This document shows positions 39,253 to 48,345 of a stretch of 64,000 nt of DNA, piece after piece. The stretch is from Pseudorhizobium tarimense (GTDB lineage: Bacteria > Pseudomonadota > Alphaproteobacteria > Rhizobiales > Rhizobiaceae), in NCBI RefSeq assembly GCF_022968135.1, contig NZ_JALJRA010000010.1, positions 62,001 through 126,000 on the forward strand. Reading direction: 5' to 3'. The notes below the pieces were generated by a model. That model searched no databases. It was not told where the DNA came from and saw nothing but the letters and a program-made list of their open reading frames with translations. Positions within the stretch are counted from its first letter, which is position 1. Each line of letters begins with the position of its first letter. Both the position numbers and the translations under genes were made by a program.

Positions 39253-40146
39253 ATGACGACCGTAAGTTCCCCAACGAGCCATTCTGCCCGCATCCGCCGC
39301 TCCTGTCTCAGCGTCCCTGCCATCAATCAGCGGGCCCTAGACAAGACGCACGGTCTCGATTGCGACGTGGTCATCTTTGACCTGGAGGATTCTGTCTTTC
39401 CCGAGAAGAAGGGTGAGGCACGGGACAATCTTCGACGTTTCTTTCGGCAGACGCCGCTTGAGGGTCGAGAAGCGGTCATCCGCACCAACGCAATCGGCTC
39501 CGAATTCCAAAGGGCCGACATCGATCTGGTCCTGGAGCTCGCGCCGGATGCCGTGCTGCTTCCCAAGGTGGATGGCCCGCAGGATATTCGAGAGGCTGCG
39601 GATCTTGCCGCAGCGTCACCTGGCGTAAGGCTCTGGGCGATGATGGAGACGGCAAAGGGTGTGCTCAACGCCGCGGCGATTGCCGCGGCCGATGCGCGGC
39701 TGGACTGCCTTGTGCTCGGCCTCAACGACCTGCGCAAGGACACTGGCGTGCCATCCGAGCATGGTCGGACCTATCTGGTGCCCTGGATCATGCAGGTGGT
39801 GCTGGCGGCCCGTGCCCATGGCCTCGACGTCATCGACAGTGTCTTCAACGACTTCTGGGATACAGACGGATTTGCAGCCGAGTGCTCCCAGGGCCGCGCC
39901 ATGGGATTTGACGGCAAGATGCTGATCCATCCCGCACAGATCGAGGGCGCCAATCAAGCCTTCAGCCCGTCTGCCGAGGCAATTGCTGAAGCGGAGGCGA
40001 TCGTCACTGCTTTTGCCGATCCGGCGGCACGTGATCTCAACGTCATCAACATGAACGGCCAGATGGTCGAGCGGCTTCACCTGGAGCAGGCGGAGCGGCT
40101 CCTTGCCAAGACCCGGCATCTTACCAACAGAAAGACGACAGCATGA
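39253..40146 (+). CDS. CoA-ester lyase (HpcH/HpaI aldolase, CitE-like)
   Basis: A 297-aa TIM-barrel protein of the citrate-lyase-beta/malyl-CoA-lyase group: RRSCLSVPAINQRALDK, VIFDLEDSV (Mg2+-binding), AVIRTNA, LPKVDGPQDI, MMETAKGVLNA, and GFDGKMLIHPAQI. It probably cleaves or condenses a short acyl-CoA such as malyl- or methylmalyl-CoA. ATG 39253 fits homologues better than a start at 39190. The stop overlaps the DUF1737 start by four bases (ATGA). Confidence 0.88.
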   Translation: MTTVSSPTSHSARIRRSCLSVPAINQRALDKTHGLDCDVVIFDLEDSVFPEKKGEARDNLRRFFRQTPLEGREAVIRTNAIGSEFQRADIDLVLELAPDAVLLPKVDGPQDIREAADLAAASPGVRLWAMMETAKGVLNAAAIAAADARLDCLVLGLNDLRKDTGVPSEHGRTYLVPWIMQVVLAARAHGLDVIDSVFNDFWDTDGFAAECSQGRAMGFDGKMLIHPAQIEGANQAFSPSAEAIAEAEAIVTAFADPAARDLNVINMNGQMVERLHLEQAERLLAKTRHLTNRKTTA

Positions 40147-40349
40147 AAGTTTACCGCTTTATCACCGGCCCCGACGACTCCTCCTTCTGCCATCGCGTTA
40201 CCGATGCGCTGAACAAGGGCTGGGAACTGCACGGTTCGCCAAGCCACAGCTTCAATGCTGCGGAGAACAAGATGTATTGTGGCCAGGCGGTGGTGAAGAC
40301 CGTGCATGGCAAGGATTACGATCCCAGCATGAAGCTCGGCGAGCAGTAA
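40143..40349 (+). CDS. DUF1737 protein
   Basis: A 68-aa protein with the DUF1737 pattern MKVYRFITGPDDSSFCHRV, then LNKGWELHGSPSHSFN, and GQAVVKTV. The function is unknown; the fold resembles other small 'GWELHG' proteins. It is translationally coupled to the CoA-ester lyase (ATGA overlap), which suggests related work. Confidence 0.85.
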   Translation: MKVYRFITGPDDSSFCHRVTDALNKGWELHGSPSHSFNAAENKMYCGQAVVKTVHGKDYDPSMKLGEQ

Positions 40350-40364
40350 GGGGCGCAGAACGGA

Positions 40365-40802
40365 TCAACGATCCGTCGCCTCTTCGGCGCTCGCCTCGAT
40401 CCGCTCCATATCGTCATCGCTCAGGCCGAAATGGTGGCCAATCTCGTGGATGAGGACATGGGTGATGATGTCGCCCAAGGTCTCTTCGTTTTCGGCCCAG
40501 TAATCCAGGATCGGGCGGCGGTAGAGCCGGATGCGGTTCGGCAATTCGCCCGTTTCCATGGAAAAGCGCTCGGAAATGCCGCGGCCTTCAAACAGGCCGA
40601 GCAGATCGAAAGGCGTTTCCAGCGCCATGTCCTCGAAGATTTCGTCGTCCGGGAAATCCTCGATCTCGATGGTCAGGTTGGTGGTCAGTGCCCGGAATTC
40701 TTCCGGCAGATTGCCATAGGCTTCGATGGCCAACGATTCAAAGGCGCTGATGGTCGGCGCGTGGCGATCCCGCCAATCGTCGGTTTGGTCTATACGGGCC
40801 AT
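40365..40802 (-). CDS. Zincin-like metallopeptidase family protein (PF06262)
   Basis: A 145-aa cytoplasmic protein with the zinc motif HEIGHHFGLSDDDM near the C-terminus and the family stretch LPNRIRLYRRPILDYWAE before it. Acidic overall. Members are widespread in actinobacteria and alphaproteobacteria and are poorly characterised. ATG 40802 follows AAGGAGC. Confidence 0.88.
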   Translation of the reverse strand: MARIDQTDDWRDRHAPTISAFESLAIEAYGNLPEEFRALTTNLTIEIEDFPDDEIFEDMALETPFDLLGLFEGRGISERFSMETGELPNRIRLYRRPILDYWAENEETLGDIITHVLIHEIGHHFGLSDDDMERIEASAEEATDR

Positions 40803-40933
40803 AGATGCTCCTTGTTGGGCCTCATATAAGCTATTCCAGAAAATTTTCGAGAGGATTCATAGGCCTTCGGGAGAAGCCGGTCTCTCCGCTCAGAATCTCG
40901 GTTGACTCTTCGAATGACCTCTGGAATCCATTA

Positions 40934-40948
40934 GAACATAGAGTGAAC
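40934..40948. promoter_or_regulatory. LexA (SOS) box of the imu operon
   Basis: GAAC-ATAGAGT-GAAC is a perfect copy of the alphaproteobacterial SOS box GAAC-N7-GAAC, 22 bases before the imuA ATG. LexA repression of imuA-imuB-dnaE2 and release on DNA damage is established in related bacteria. Confidence 0.92.
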
Positions 40949-40970
40949 ATATCGGAATGGAGCTGACGCC

Positions 40971-41894
40971 ATGGCCAAGCACGCCACGGCGCAGGAGAGA
41001 CTTTTTGCCCTGCGTGAGACGATTGCCAAACTGGAAGGCAAGACACCGACGCTAGTGGCCGAAGAGCAGCCGCAGGGCGAGAGAATGGCTGCAACGGGAA
41101 AGGACAGCCGGCGCATTGCCCTTGGAGTCGACGAGCTGGATGCTGCCCTGGAAGGGGGGCTTCCGCTGGACGGGATGACGGAAATCCGCACCTGTGCCAT
41201 GCGTAACTCCGGTGCAGGCAGTGGTTTTGTTTTGGCCTTGGCAGCTCTGATCCAGCGACAAGCCAAGGCTTCCGCCCTTTTGTGGATCAGCGACAGGTTC
41301 TCCAATGTCGAGGCGGGCCGGCCCTATCCGATTGGTCTTGCCCAATATGGCCTCCAGGTCAGGCACTTCCTCCACGCGCTTCCCAGGAAGCTGGAGGATG
41401 CCTTGTGGCTTGCGGAAGCCGCTGCGGCGAGTGATGCCCTGGCTGCGACCATTCTTGAGATTAGAGGAAACCCTTCCGCCTTCGGTCTGTCCGAAAGCCG
41501 GAGGCTTAGTCTGAGAGCAAAAGCGGCGAGGCGGCCGATTTTGCTTCTGCGGCATGCAAGCGAGGAGGAGGCCAGCAGCGCCGTCTTCCGTTTCCATGCC
41601 GAACCCGGACCCGCTGCCGAGCGGGTCCTTCCCAACGGGACCATGCTTGGCGGCAGCATCGGTTCTCCCGTTTTCCGTCTTACCCTGGAGAAGAGCCGCA
41701 ATCCGGCTCCGCTCTCCTTTCTTCTGGAGTGGAATTCCCGTGACCGTCAATTTTGCCTCGCCCGACAAACAGAGCCGTCTCGCCTTTCCGGGGATGCAAC
41801 AGCGCATTCTGGCACTCGTCTTCCCGCATCTGCCGACGGACCGGATTGCGCGGCGGCTCTGGGGCGTCTCATGGCGTTTGACCGGGCGTCCTGA
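40971..41894 (+). CDS. imuA: SOS mutagenesis protein ImuA
   Basis: A RecA-like fold protein required with ImuB and DnaE2 for damage-induced mutagenesis. The 307-aa product has the family stretches ALGVDELDAALEGGLPLDGMTEI and ALLWISDRFSN, RRPILLLRHA near the end. ATG 40971 follows TGGAGC. The C-terminal 40-50 residues overlap imuB in another frame and look low in conserved character, so the natural end could be earlier or a frameshift could be hidden (inference). Confidence 0.88.
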   Translation: MAKHATAQERLFALRETIAKLEGKTPTLVAEEQPQGERMAATGKDSRRIALGVDELDAALEGGLPLDGMTEIRTCAMRNSGAGSGFVLALAALIQRQAKASALLWISDRFSNVEAGRPYPIGLAQYGLQVRHFLHALPRKLEDALWLAEAAAASDALAATILEIRGNPSAFGLSESRRLSLRAKAARRPILLLRHASEEEASSAVFRFHAEPGPAAERVLPNGTMLGGSIGSPVFRLTLEKSRNPAPLSFLLEWNSRDRQFCLARQTEPSRLSGDATAHSGTRLPASADGPDCAAALGRLMAFDRAS

Positions 41895-43350
41895 CCATCC
41901 GCCGCTGCTTTGCTCCGGCCGGCGCGACAATGGTATGCGTCTGACGGCGCTGGACGAAGTAGCGGCCGGGCTGGGACTGCGGCACGGGCAGGGTCTGGCC
42001 GAAGCGCGTGCCATGTATCCGGCCATCGATGTCGCTGAAGAGGATCCGGCCGCCGACAGGGCGCTTCTGGAAGCGATCGCCGACTGGTGCGACCGTTATA
42101 CGCCGCTGGTGGCGCTCGATGGCAGCGACGGGCTGTTTCTCGATATCACCGGCTGCACGCATCTGTTCGGCGGGGAACAGGCCCTGCTCGACGACATTCT
42201 GCTGCGCCTGCTCCAGATGGGGTTCAAGGTTCAGGGAGCAATTTCCGGCTCGCCCGGTCTCTCCTGGGCCATGTGCCGTTTCGGCCAAGGCGGCGTGATC
42301 GAGGATGGCGGGGGTGAGGAGATGCTTGCGTCTCTCCCTGTCGCCTGCCTGCGCATTGGCGGGGAAACCATTGCAGCGTTAAACAAGCTCGGGCTCAAAC
42401 AGGTGGGGGACCTGCTTGCGATGCCGCGCGCCGGCTTGGCGCGACGCTTTGGCGGCCACCTCCTTCTCCGGCTCGATCAGGCATTGGGTCACGAGGAGGA
42501 GCCGATCTCGCCGCGCCGTCCCGTAGCCTTGCTTTCGATCGAAAGGAAGTTGGCTGAAGCTATCCAGGCGGAGGAGGAAATCCTGGAGCTGGCGGCGCGC
42601 ATGGCGCTTTCCTTGCGGGCCAGCCTGGAGGCGCGCGGTGTGGGCGGGCGGGTTTTTGAACTCGTGCTGTTCCGTGTGGACGGCCGCGTCTTTCGGATTT
42701 CTGCCGGCGCCTCCCGCCCTTTGCGGGATCCGCAGAAGATCGCCGAATTGTTTACCGAGCGGCTGAAGTCGGTTCATGACGAACTGGATGCAGGTTTCGG
42801 CTTCGAGCTTTTCCGGCTCAACGTGCTCCAGCATGATCCTTGCGAGGCGAGCCAGGACAACCTTCTGGGAAAAGCGGAGGGTGGGGCGCCGCTGGCCGAT
42901 CTCATCGATCGTGTTTCGGCAAGGCTGGGTGAAGACGTGCTACAGGCATTCCAGCTCCGCGAAAGTCATATCCCGGAACGCGCCATTTTCGCGCACCCAG
43001 CCCTGAGACATGAGGCGGAGACAGAAGGCAAACCAAACCCGGCAGCCATGACGGAACGAGAAAGGCCGCTGCGCCTCCTTGCACGGCCGGAGCCTGTGGA
43101 GGCTTTTGCCGCAATCGTTCCGGATGGCCCCCCGAGCCGCTTCCGCTGGCGCCGTGTTCTTCATGATGTTGCGCGGGCGGAAGGGCCGGAGCGGATTTCG
43201 CCGGAATGGTGGCTGGATCAGGAAACCGCGCAGGAGCGGGATTATTTCCGCCTGGAAGTAGCGTCCGGCCATCGCTTCTGGGTGTACCGGCAAGGCCATT
43301 ATGCGGATGATTACCGACCCACCTGGCACATGCATGGGATCTTCGCGTGA
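41740..43350 (+). CDS. imuB: ImuB, catalytically inactive Y-family polymerase homologue
   Basis: The hub of the translesion complex: binds the beta clamp, ImuA and DnaE2. The product has a DinB-like palm and finger layout ([52 protein letters not shown]), but the acidic residues that hold metal in active Y polymerases are missing, as usual for ImuB. GTG 41740 has GGAGTGGAA upstream (536 aa); ATG 41794 is an alternative giving [14 protein letters not shown]. It overlaps imuA by 100-155 bases and dnaE2 by one. Confidence 0.93.
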   Translation: MTVNFASPDKQSRLAFPGMQQRILALVFPHLPTDRIARRLWGVSWRLTGRPDHPPLLCSGRRDNGMRLTALDEVAAGLGLRHGQGLAEARAMYPAIDVAEEDPAADRALLEAIADWCDRYTPLVALDGSDGLFLDITGCTHLFGGEQALLDDILLRLLQMGFKVQGAISGSPGLSWAMCRFGQGGVIEDGGGEEMLASLPVACLRIGGETIAALNKLGLKQVGDLLAMPRAGLARRFGGHLLLRLDQALGHEEEPISPRRPVALLSIERKLAEAIQAEEEILELAARMALSLRASLEARGVGGRVFELVLFRVDGRVFRISAGASRPLRDPQKIAELFTERLKSVHDELDAGFGFELFRLNVLQHDPCEASQDNLLGKAEGGAPLADLIDRVSARLGEDVLQAFQLRESHIPERAIFAHPALRHEAETEGKPNPAAMTERERPLRLLARPEPVEAFAAIVPDGPPSRFRWRRVLHDVARAEGPERISPEWWLDQETAQERDYFRLEVASGHRFWVYRQGHYADDYRPTWHMHGIFA

Positions 43351-46300
43351 TGGCGGATCCTGCTTTCTTCGAGATCGGCGCCCGGACGAATTTTTCGTTT
43401 CTGGAGGGTGCATCGAAGCCGGAGGAGATGGTGCTGGCCGCCTCCCTTCTCGGGCTCTCGGGGCTTGGCATTGCAGACCGCAACTCCGTGGCTGGAGTGG
43501 TGCGTGCCCATGCCCATGTGCGGGATCTTGCCGAACGACATCAGCGAGGAAAGGACGGGTATGAAGAGGAGAAGGATGTTCCTTCCCCTTGCCGTATGCA
43601 ACCCGGTGCCCGACTCGTCTTCGCCGACGGAACCCCGGATGTCCTTGCCTATCCCATAAACCGGAAGGGATGGGCCAATCTCTGCCGCCTCCTCAGCCGG
43701 GGAAACCTACGGACGGAAAAGGGCGGCTGCATTCTGGAGGAATGGGATCTTCTGGAATGGGGGCAGGAGATGATGCTGGCCGTGACGCCCGATCCTGCCC
43801 GTGCTTCCGATGAAGCCTATCTGCAAAAACTCGGCGAGCTTCTGAAGCTGCTTCGGGAGAGGTTCGGCAGGGGCGTCTACCTGACGCTTTCTCCCAGCTA
43901 TGACGGGCAGGACAGGTTTGTCTTCGCAACCTTCGCGGATGTTGGCGCGATGCACCGCATCCCGCTTATGGCCAGCAATCAACCGCTTTTTCATCTCCCG
44001 GAACGGCGGTCGCTATCGGATGTGGTGGTCGCGATCCGCGAGCACGTGCAGATCGCTGAGGCTGGCTTCAGGTTGGCGGCGAACGGGGAGCGGCACCTGA
44101 AGATAGGGCGGGAGATGAGCCGCCTTTTTGCAGATTTTCCGGAAACCGTGACGAATACGGGAAAATTCTTTAGCCGGCTCCATTTTTCTCTGGACGAGCT
44201 GCAGCACAATTACCCGGATGAGAGCGTTCCCGGTGAAACGATGGCGCAGACGCTTGAGCGCCTGACTTGGGAGGGAGCGCGAGAGCGTTATGCTTCCGAC
44301 GTGCCGGAGAAGGTTGCCCAACTGATCCGCTACGAACTCGATCTCATCCAGGAGATGCAATACGAGCCCTATTTCCTCACCGTGCGCCACATCGTCTGGC
44401 ACGCTCGCAACGAGTTGAAGATCCTTTGCCAGGGGCGGGGGTCGGCTGCCAATTCCGCCGTCTGCTACTGTCTCGGGATTACGGAGGTCGATCCTGTCCA
44501 CAGTACGCTCCTGTTCGAGCGCTTCATTTCCACCGAAAGAAACGAGCCGCCGGACATCGATGTGGATTTCGAGCACGAGCGGCGCGAAGAGATCATCCAG
44601 TACATCTATCGGCATTACGGCTTTCGCCATGCGGGGCTGACGGCGGCGGTGACCAGCTATCGCACCCGGATGGCGGGCCGGGAAGTGGCCAAGGCCTTCG
44701 GCCTGTCCGAAGATGTGCAGGCGGCGCTGGCAAGCACCGTCTGGGGATGGTCGGAGGAAGGGCTTTCGGAGCGCGAAGCCAAGGTGGCCGGTCTCGATCT
44801 TGCCCATCCCACGACCCAGAAGGTGATCGCTCACGCCAAGGAGTTGATGGGCTTTCCGCGCCACCTCACCCAGCATGTCGGCGGCTTCCTGATCACACGC
44901 GACCGGCTCGACGAAGTGGTGCCGATCATGAAGACCGCCATGCCCGGTCGCTACATGATCGAATGGGACAAGGACGATCTCGATACGCTGAAGCTCCTCA
45001 AGATCGATGTTCTGGCGCTTGGTATGTTGAGCTGTATGAGACGCGCCCTGGCGCTCCTAGAGGATCATTACAAGCAGCCGGAAACGCTGGCGAGCCTGAT
45101 GGCAAAAGGTGACGATCCGAACGTCTTCGACATGATCTGCCGTGCCGATACGATCGGTGTCTTCCAGATCGAAAGCCGAGCGCAGATGAGCATGCTGCCG
45201 CGCCTGAAGCCGCGGCGTTTCTACGACCTCGTCATCGAGGTGGCGATCGTCCGGCCCGGGCCGATCCAGGGCAACATGGTGCACCCTTATCTGAAGCGTA
45301 GAGAGAAAGCGCTCAAGGGCGAGGAAATTCATTACGAGAAGCCGGAGCTCAAAGTGGTTCTGGAGCGAACACTCGGCGTCCCGCTCTTTCAGGAGCAGGT
45401 GATGCAGATTGCCATCACCGCGGCAGGATTCAAGCCATCTGAGGCCGACAAACTGCGCCGTTCGATGGCAACCTTCAAGCGGTCGGGGCGGGTGGTGGAG
45501 TTCAAGAAGGCGCTCGTCTCCGGCATGGTCAAGAATGGCTACAGCCGGGAATTTGCCGAGCGCTGCTTCAGCCAGATCGAGGGCTTTGCCGAATACGGAT
45601 TTCCGGAAAGCCATGCCGCCTCATTTGCCCTCCTGGTCTACACCTCCTGCTGGATCAAGACTTATTATCCCGACGTGTTCTGCGCCGCGATCTTGAACTC
45701 GCAACCCATGGGGTTCTATGCGCCGGCCCAGCTGGTGCGTGACGCAAGGGAACATGGAGTCGAGATCCGGCCGGTGGACGTCAATCTCTCGAGCTGGGAC
45801 AGCAGCCTGGAAGAAGCGGAGTTTCGTCCGAACCGTGTGGATCCGCGGCACCGGGAGATGCAGAGCGTCATCCGCAGCCGCCATGCCGTACGGTTGGGTT
45901 TTCGCCAGATCAAGGGAATGGCGGAGAGGGAGGTACTGGAAAAGCTGATTGCCAACAGGGGCGACGGCTATCACTCCATCCATGACCTCTGGAGGCGATC
46001 GGGGCTGGATCGAGGCGCTCTGGAGCGCCTGGCGGATGCGGATGCCTTCGGCTCCATCGGGCTCAGCCGCCGGCAAGCCCTCTGGGCCGTGCGGGGGCTT
46101 GATCAAGTGAAGCCTCAGAAAAACCTGCCGCTGTTCGAGGTGGCAGGAAACGCAGACTTGAGGCCGGAGCAGCAGGTTGTGCTGCCGTCGATGCTTCCGG
46201 GAGAAGAGGTCATCGAGGACTACCGCCACCTCACCCTTTCCCTGAAGGCTCATCCGACCTCCTTCATCCGAGAGGATTTTGCCCGCATGGGTGTTACGCG

Positions 46301-46772
46301 GAGCGTCGACCTTCTTTCGGTGCCGAACGGCCGCAAGGTCACCATTGCCGGGCTGGTTCTCGTACGCCAGCGCCCGGGCTCGGCGAGTGGCGTGATCTTC
46401 ATGACGCTTGAAGACGAGACGGGAGTGGCGAACGCCATTGTCTGGCCGAAGGTGTTCGAGCAGTACCGGCCCGTGGTGATGGGTGCGCGCATGGTGAAGA
46501 TCTGTGGCCGGCTGCAGAGCGCGCATGGTGTCATCCATACGGTGGTGGAGCAGATTCAGGACATCACGCCTATGCTGGGTCTGCTCCAGAAGGAGGTTCG
46601 CCGCTTTGGCGCGCCCCGCCCAGGCGCCGACGAAGCGTTGGGTTCAGGATGCGGCAGCTATCGCAAAAGGAAGGTGGACGGAGAAACCCGCCCCTCCGAC
46701 CCGAACGAGCCGCAGCTTCCGCTCGGAAGCCGACCGGAGGAGGTCATGCCGAAGGGGCGCAATTTCCATTGA
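43350..46772 (+). CDS. dnaE2: Error-prone DNA polymerase DnaE2 (ImuC)
   Basis: C-family polymerase that copies past DNA lesions. The 1140-aa product has an N-terminal PHP domain ([22 protein letters not shown]), the palm with the catalytic aspartates in [42 protein letters not shown], and a C-terminal OB-fold ([22 protein letters not shown]). ATG 43350 shares a base with the imuB stop. Third gene of the SOS operon. Confidence 0.97.
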   Translation: MADPAFFEIGARTNFSFLEGASKPEEMVLAASLLGLSGLGIADRNSVAGVVRAHAHVRDLAERHQRGKDGYEEEKDVPSPCRMQPGARLVFADGTPDVLAYPINRKGWANLCRLLSRGNLRTEKGGCILEEWDLLEWGQEMMLAVTPDPARASDEAYLQKLGELLKLLRERFGRGVYLTLSPSYDGQDRFVFATFADVGAMHRIPLMASNQPLFHLPERRSLSDVVVAIREHVQIAEAGFRLAANGERHLKIGREMSRLFADFPETVTNTGKFFSRLHFSLDELQHNYPDESVPGETMAQTLERLTWEGARERYASDVPEKVAQLIRYELDLIQEMQYEPYFLTVRHIVWHARNELKILCQGRGSAANSAVCYCLGITEVDPVHSTLLFERFISTERNEPPDIDVDFEHERREEIIQYIYRHYGFRHAGLTAAVTSYRTRMAGREVAKAFGLSEDVQAALASTVWGWSEEGLSEREAKVAGLDLAHPTTQKVIAHAKELMGFPRHLTQHVGGFLITRDRLDEVVPIMKTAMPGRYMIEWDKDDLDTLKLLKIDVLALGMLSCMRRALALLEDHYKQPETLASLMAKGDDPNVFDMICRADTIGVFQIESRAQMSMLPRLKPRRFYDLVIEVAIVRPGPIQGNMVHPYLKRREKALKGEEIHYEKPELKVVLERTLGVPLFQEQVMQIAITAAGFKPSEADKLRRSMATFKRSGRVVEFKKALVSGMVKNGYSREFAERCFSQIEGFAEYGFPESHAASFALLVYTSCWIKTYYPDVFCAAILNSQPMGFYAPAQLVRDAREHGVEIRPVDVNLSSWDSSLEEAEFRPNRVDPRHREMQSVIRSRHAVRLGFRQIKGMAEREVLEKLIANRGDGYHSIHDLWRRSGLDRGALERLADADAFGSIGLSRRQALWAVRGLDQVKPQKNLPLFEVAGNADLRPEQQVVLPSMLPGEEVIEDYRHLTLSLKAHPTSFIREDFARMGVTRSVDLLSVPNGRKVTIAGLVLVRQRPGSASGVIFMTLEDETGVANAIVWPKVFEQYRPVVMGARMVKICGRLQSAHGVIHTVVEQIQDITPMLGLLQKEVRRFGAPRPGADEALGSGCGSYRKRKVDGETRPSDPNEPQLPLGSRPEEVMPKGRNFH

Positions 46773-46896
46773 GCGCATCGCCTAGGGCAGGAATCACAAG
46801 GGTGTGCTAATAAAGCCCCGCATTTTTTCTTGACAGAAGCCGTCCTCTTTAGCAAAAAGCGGATGTTACTGGTCATGTTTGACGGGTTGACCGAGA

Positions 46897-47208
46897 ATGC
46901 TAGTCTGCAGCTGCAACTACATCACCGACAAGGAAATTCGCGACGTCATCGTCGAGCTCCTGGATCAGGACTGCTGGCAGCTGATCGTTCCTGCGAAAGT
47001 CTACCACGCGATGAGCAAGCGTGGCCGCTGCTGCGGTTGCTTCCCCAACGTCGTCGACATCATCATCAAGACAACCGAGGAATATCACGCGCAGCGGCAC
47101 TCGACGACCGCTGACGTTATCGATTATATGTCCCGCCTGAAACAGTTCCACGAGGAAAACAGGAGAGCGGACATTGAAAGGCGACAGCAGCGTCATCGAG
47201 CGGCTTAA
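46897..47208 (+). CDS. bfd: (2Fe-2S) bacterioferritin-associated ferredoxin
   Basis: Bfd docks on bacterioferritin and reduces its haem so iron can leave. The 103-aa product has the Bfd cysteine set C4-x-C6 and C45-x-x-C48 (in GRCCGC). The first 60 residues form the domain; the charged C-terminal tail ([16 protein letters not shown]) is longer than in Escherichia coli Bfd. It overlaps bfr by 35 bases in another frame. Confidence 0.93.
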   Translation: MLVCSCNYITDKEIRDVIVELLDQDCWQLIVPAKVYHAMSKRGRCCGCFPNVVDIIIKTTEEYHAQRHSTTADVIDYMSRLKQFHEENRRADIERRQQRHRAA

Positions 47209-47659
47209 CGAGGCATTGTTCCTCGAACTTGGCGCCGTCAACCAGTACTGGCTTCACTACCGTCTGCTATCGGACTGGGGTTATTCCAAGCTCGCTAAGA
47301 AGGAGCGTGAGGAATCCATCGAGGAGATGCATCACGCCGACAAGCTGATCGACCGCATCATCTTTCTCGAAGGTCATCCCAACCTCCAGACTCTGGCGCC
47401 GTTGCGCATCGGCCAGAACGTCAAGGAAGTTCTCGAAGCCGATCTCGCCGGCGAATATGATGCCCGCACTGCCTACAAGGCATCCCGCGACGTCTGTCAC
47501 GCCGCCGGAGACTATGTCTCCATGAAGCTGTTCGAAGAACTGCTGGCGGATGAGGAAGGTCACATCGACTTCCTCGAAACCCAGCTCGAGCTCCTCGGCA
47601 AGATCGGCGAAGAACGCTATGGCCAGCTGAACGCAGAATCTGCCGACTCTGCCGAGTAA
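47174..47659 (+). CDS. bfr: Bacterioferritin
   Basis: A 24-mer iron-storage protein with haem. The 161-aa product keeps the ferroxidase ligands E18, E51 and H54 and the haem ligand M52 (in [11 protein letters not shown]), with further ligands in the second helix pair ([11 protein letters not shown]). The start is TTG 47174 with AGGAG nine bases before it, which gives the usual [15 protein letters not shown]. Co-operonic with bfd. Iron control (Irr or RirA) is expected, but I found no clear box. Confidence 0.97.
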   Translation: MKGDSSVIERLNEALFLELGAVNQYWLHYRLLSDWGYSKLAKKEREESIEEMHHADKLIDRIIFLEGHPNLQTLAPLRIGQNVKEVLEADLAGEYDARTAYKASRDVCHAAGDYVSMKLFEELLADEEGHIDFLETQLELLGKIGEERYGQLNAESADSAE

Positions 47660-47669
47660 CTGCTTTCCC

Positions 47670-47696
47670 GGCTCCGGTGGCTTTACCTCCGGAGCC
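47670..47696. terminator. Hairpin between convergent bfr and putR
   Basis: GGCTCCGG (47670-47677) pairs with CCGGAGCC (47689-47696), with two more G-C pairs inside after one mismatch. It lies 10 bases after bfr. No T-run follows on the plus strand. Confidence 0.5.
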
Positions 47697-47754
47697 TACT
47701 CCCGGAGCACAAGGCGATACCGTCGCCTGGCTGTGCTACAGCCTTGCTGCCAGT

Positions 47755-48222
47755 CTACTTCTCCTTCACCGACTGCATTGCCACCGACGTCGACGTGCTT
47801 GCGACATGTGGCAGGCTTGAGATCTTCTCCCCTAAGACTTCCCGGTAGCGCCGAATGTTGGACGTTCGGACCTTCAGCAGATAGTCAAAGCGGCCGGCGA
47901 TCATGTGGCACTCCTCCACCTCCCGAATCTTGCCGACGGCCTTGTTGAACTCCGCAAGAGCCGATTCCCGCGTGTCGGACAGCGTGACCTCTGCAAAAGC
48001 GACGTGGTCGAGGCCCAGCTTCTGCGGGTTGAGAACGGCGCGGAAGCCTTCGATATAGCCATCGTCGACAAGCCGTTTCAGTCGCGCGGCGCAAGGCGTC
48101 TTGGACAAGCCAATCCGACTGGCAAGCTCCGTCACCGGCATGCGCCCATCAGCCCCAAGTAGCTCAAGGATCTTTCGGTCATATCCGTCGATCTGGCTAA
48201 TTTTATCATCTTTCGCAGGCAT
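47755..48222 (-). CDS. putR: Lrp/AsnC-family regulator of proline use (PutR-like)
   Basis: A 155-aa Lrp-type regulator: an N-terminal HTH (YDRKILELLGADGRMPVTELASRIGLSKTPCAARLKRL) and a C-terminal RAM effector domain (VAFAEVTLSD, ECHMIAGRFDYLLKVRT). ATG 48222 matches homologues; the open frame further upstream is not coding. It is divergent from putA with a 123-bp gap, the same layout as PutR-putA in other alphaproteobacteria, where it activates putA with proline. Confidence 0.9.
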   Translation of the reverse strand: MPAKDDKISQIDGYDRKILELLGADGRMPVTELASRIGLSKTPCAARLKRLVDDGYIEGFRAVLNPQKLGLDHVAFAEVTLSDTRESALAEFNKAVGKIREVEECHMIAGRFDYLLKVRTSNIRRYREVLGEKISSLPHVASTSTSVAMQSVKEK

Positions 48223-48345
48223 AATGGTCCAAACGCAGCTCGATAAAAGGTAGATCAGCCTGAGATAGGCCCGAGAAAAAGTCCAGCAAAAATCCGGCGG
48301 TAAAGTAAGCTGTTTCGCAGCCAATATCGCTCCGGATCACGACAG

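Noticed and set aside
46800..46896. Irr or RirA iron box before bfd
   Set aside because: Iron control is expected, but no good inverted repeat of the known types is present; a TTGACA at 46830 has no convincing partner -10.
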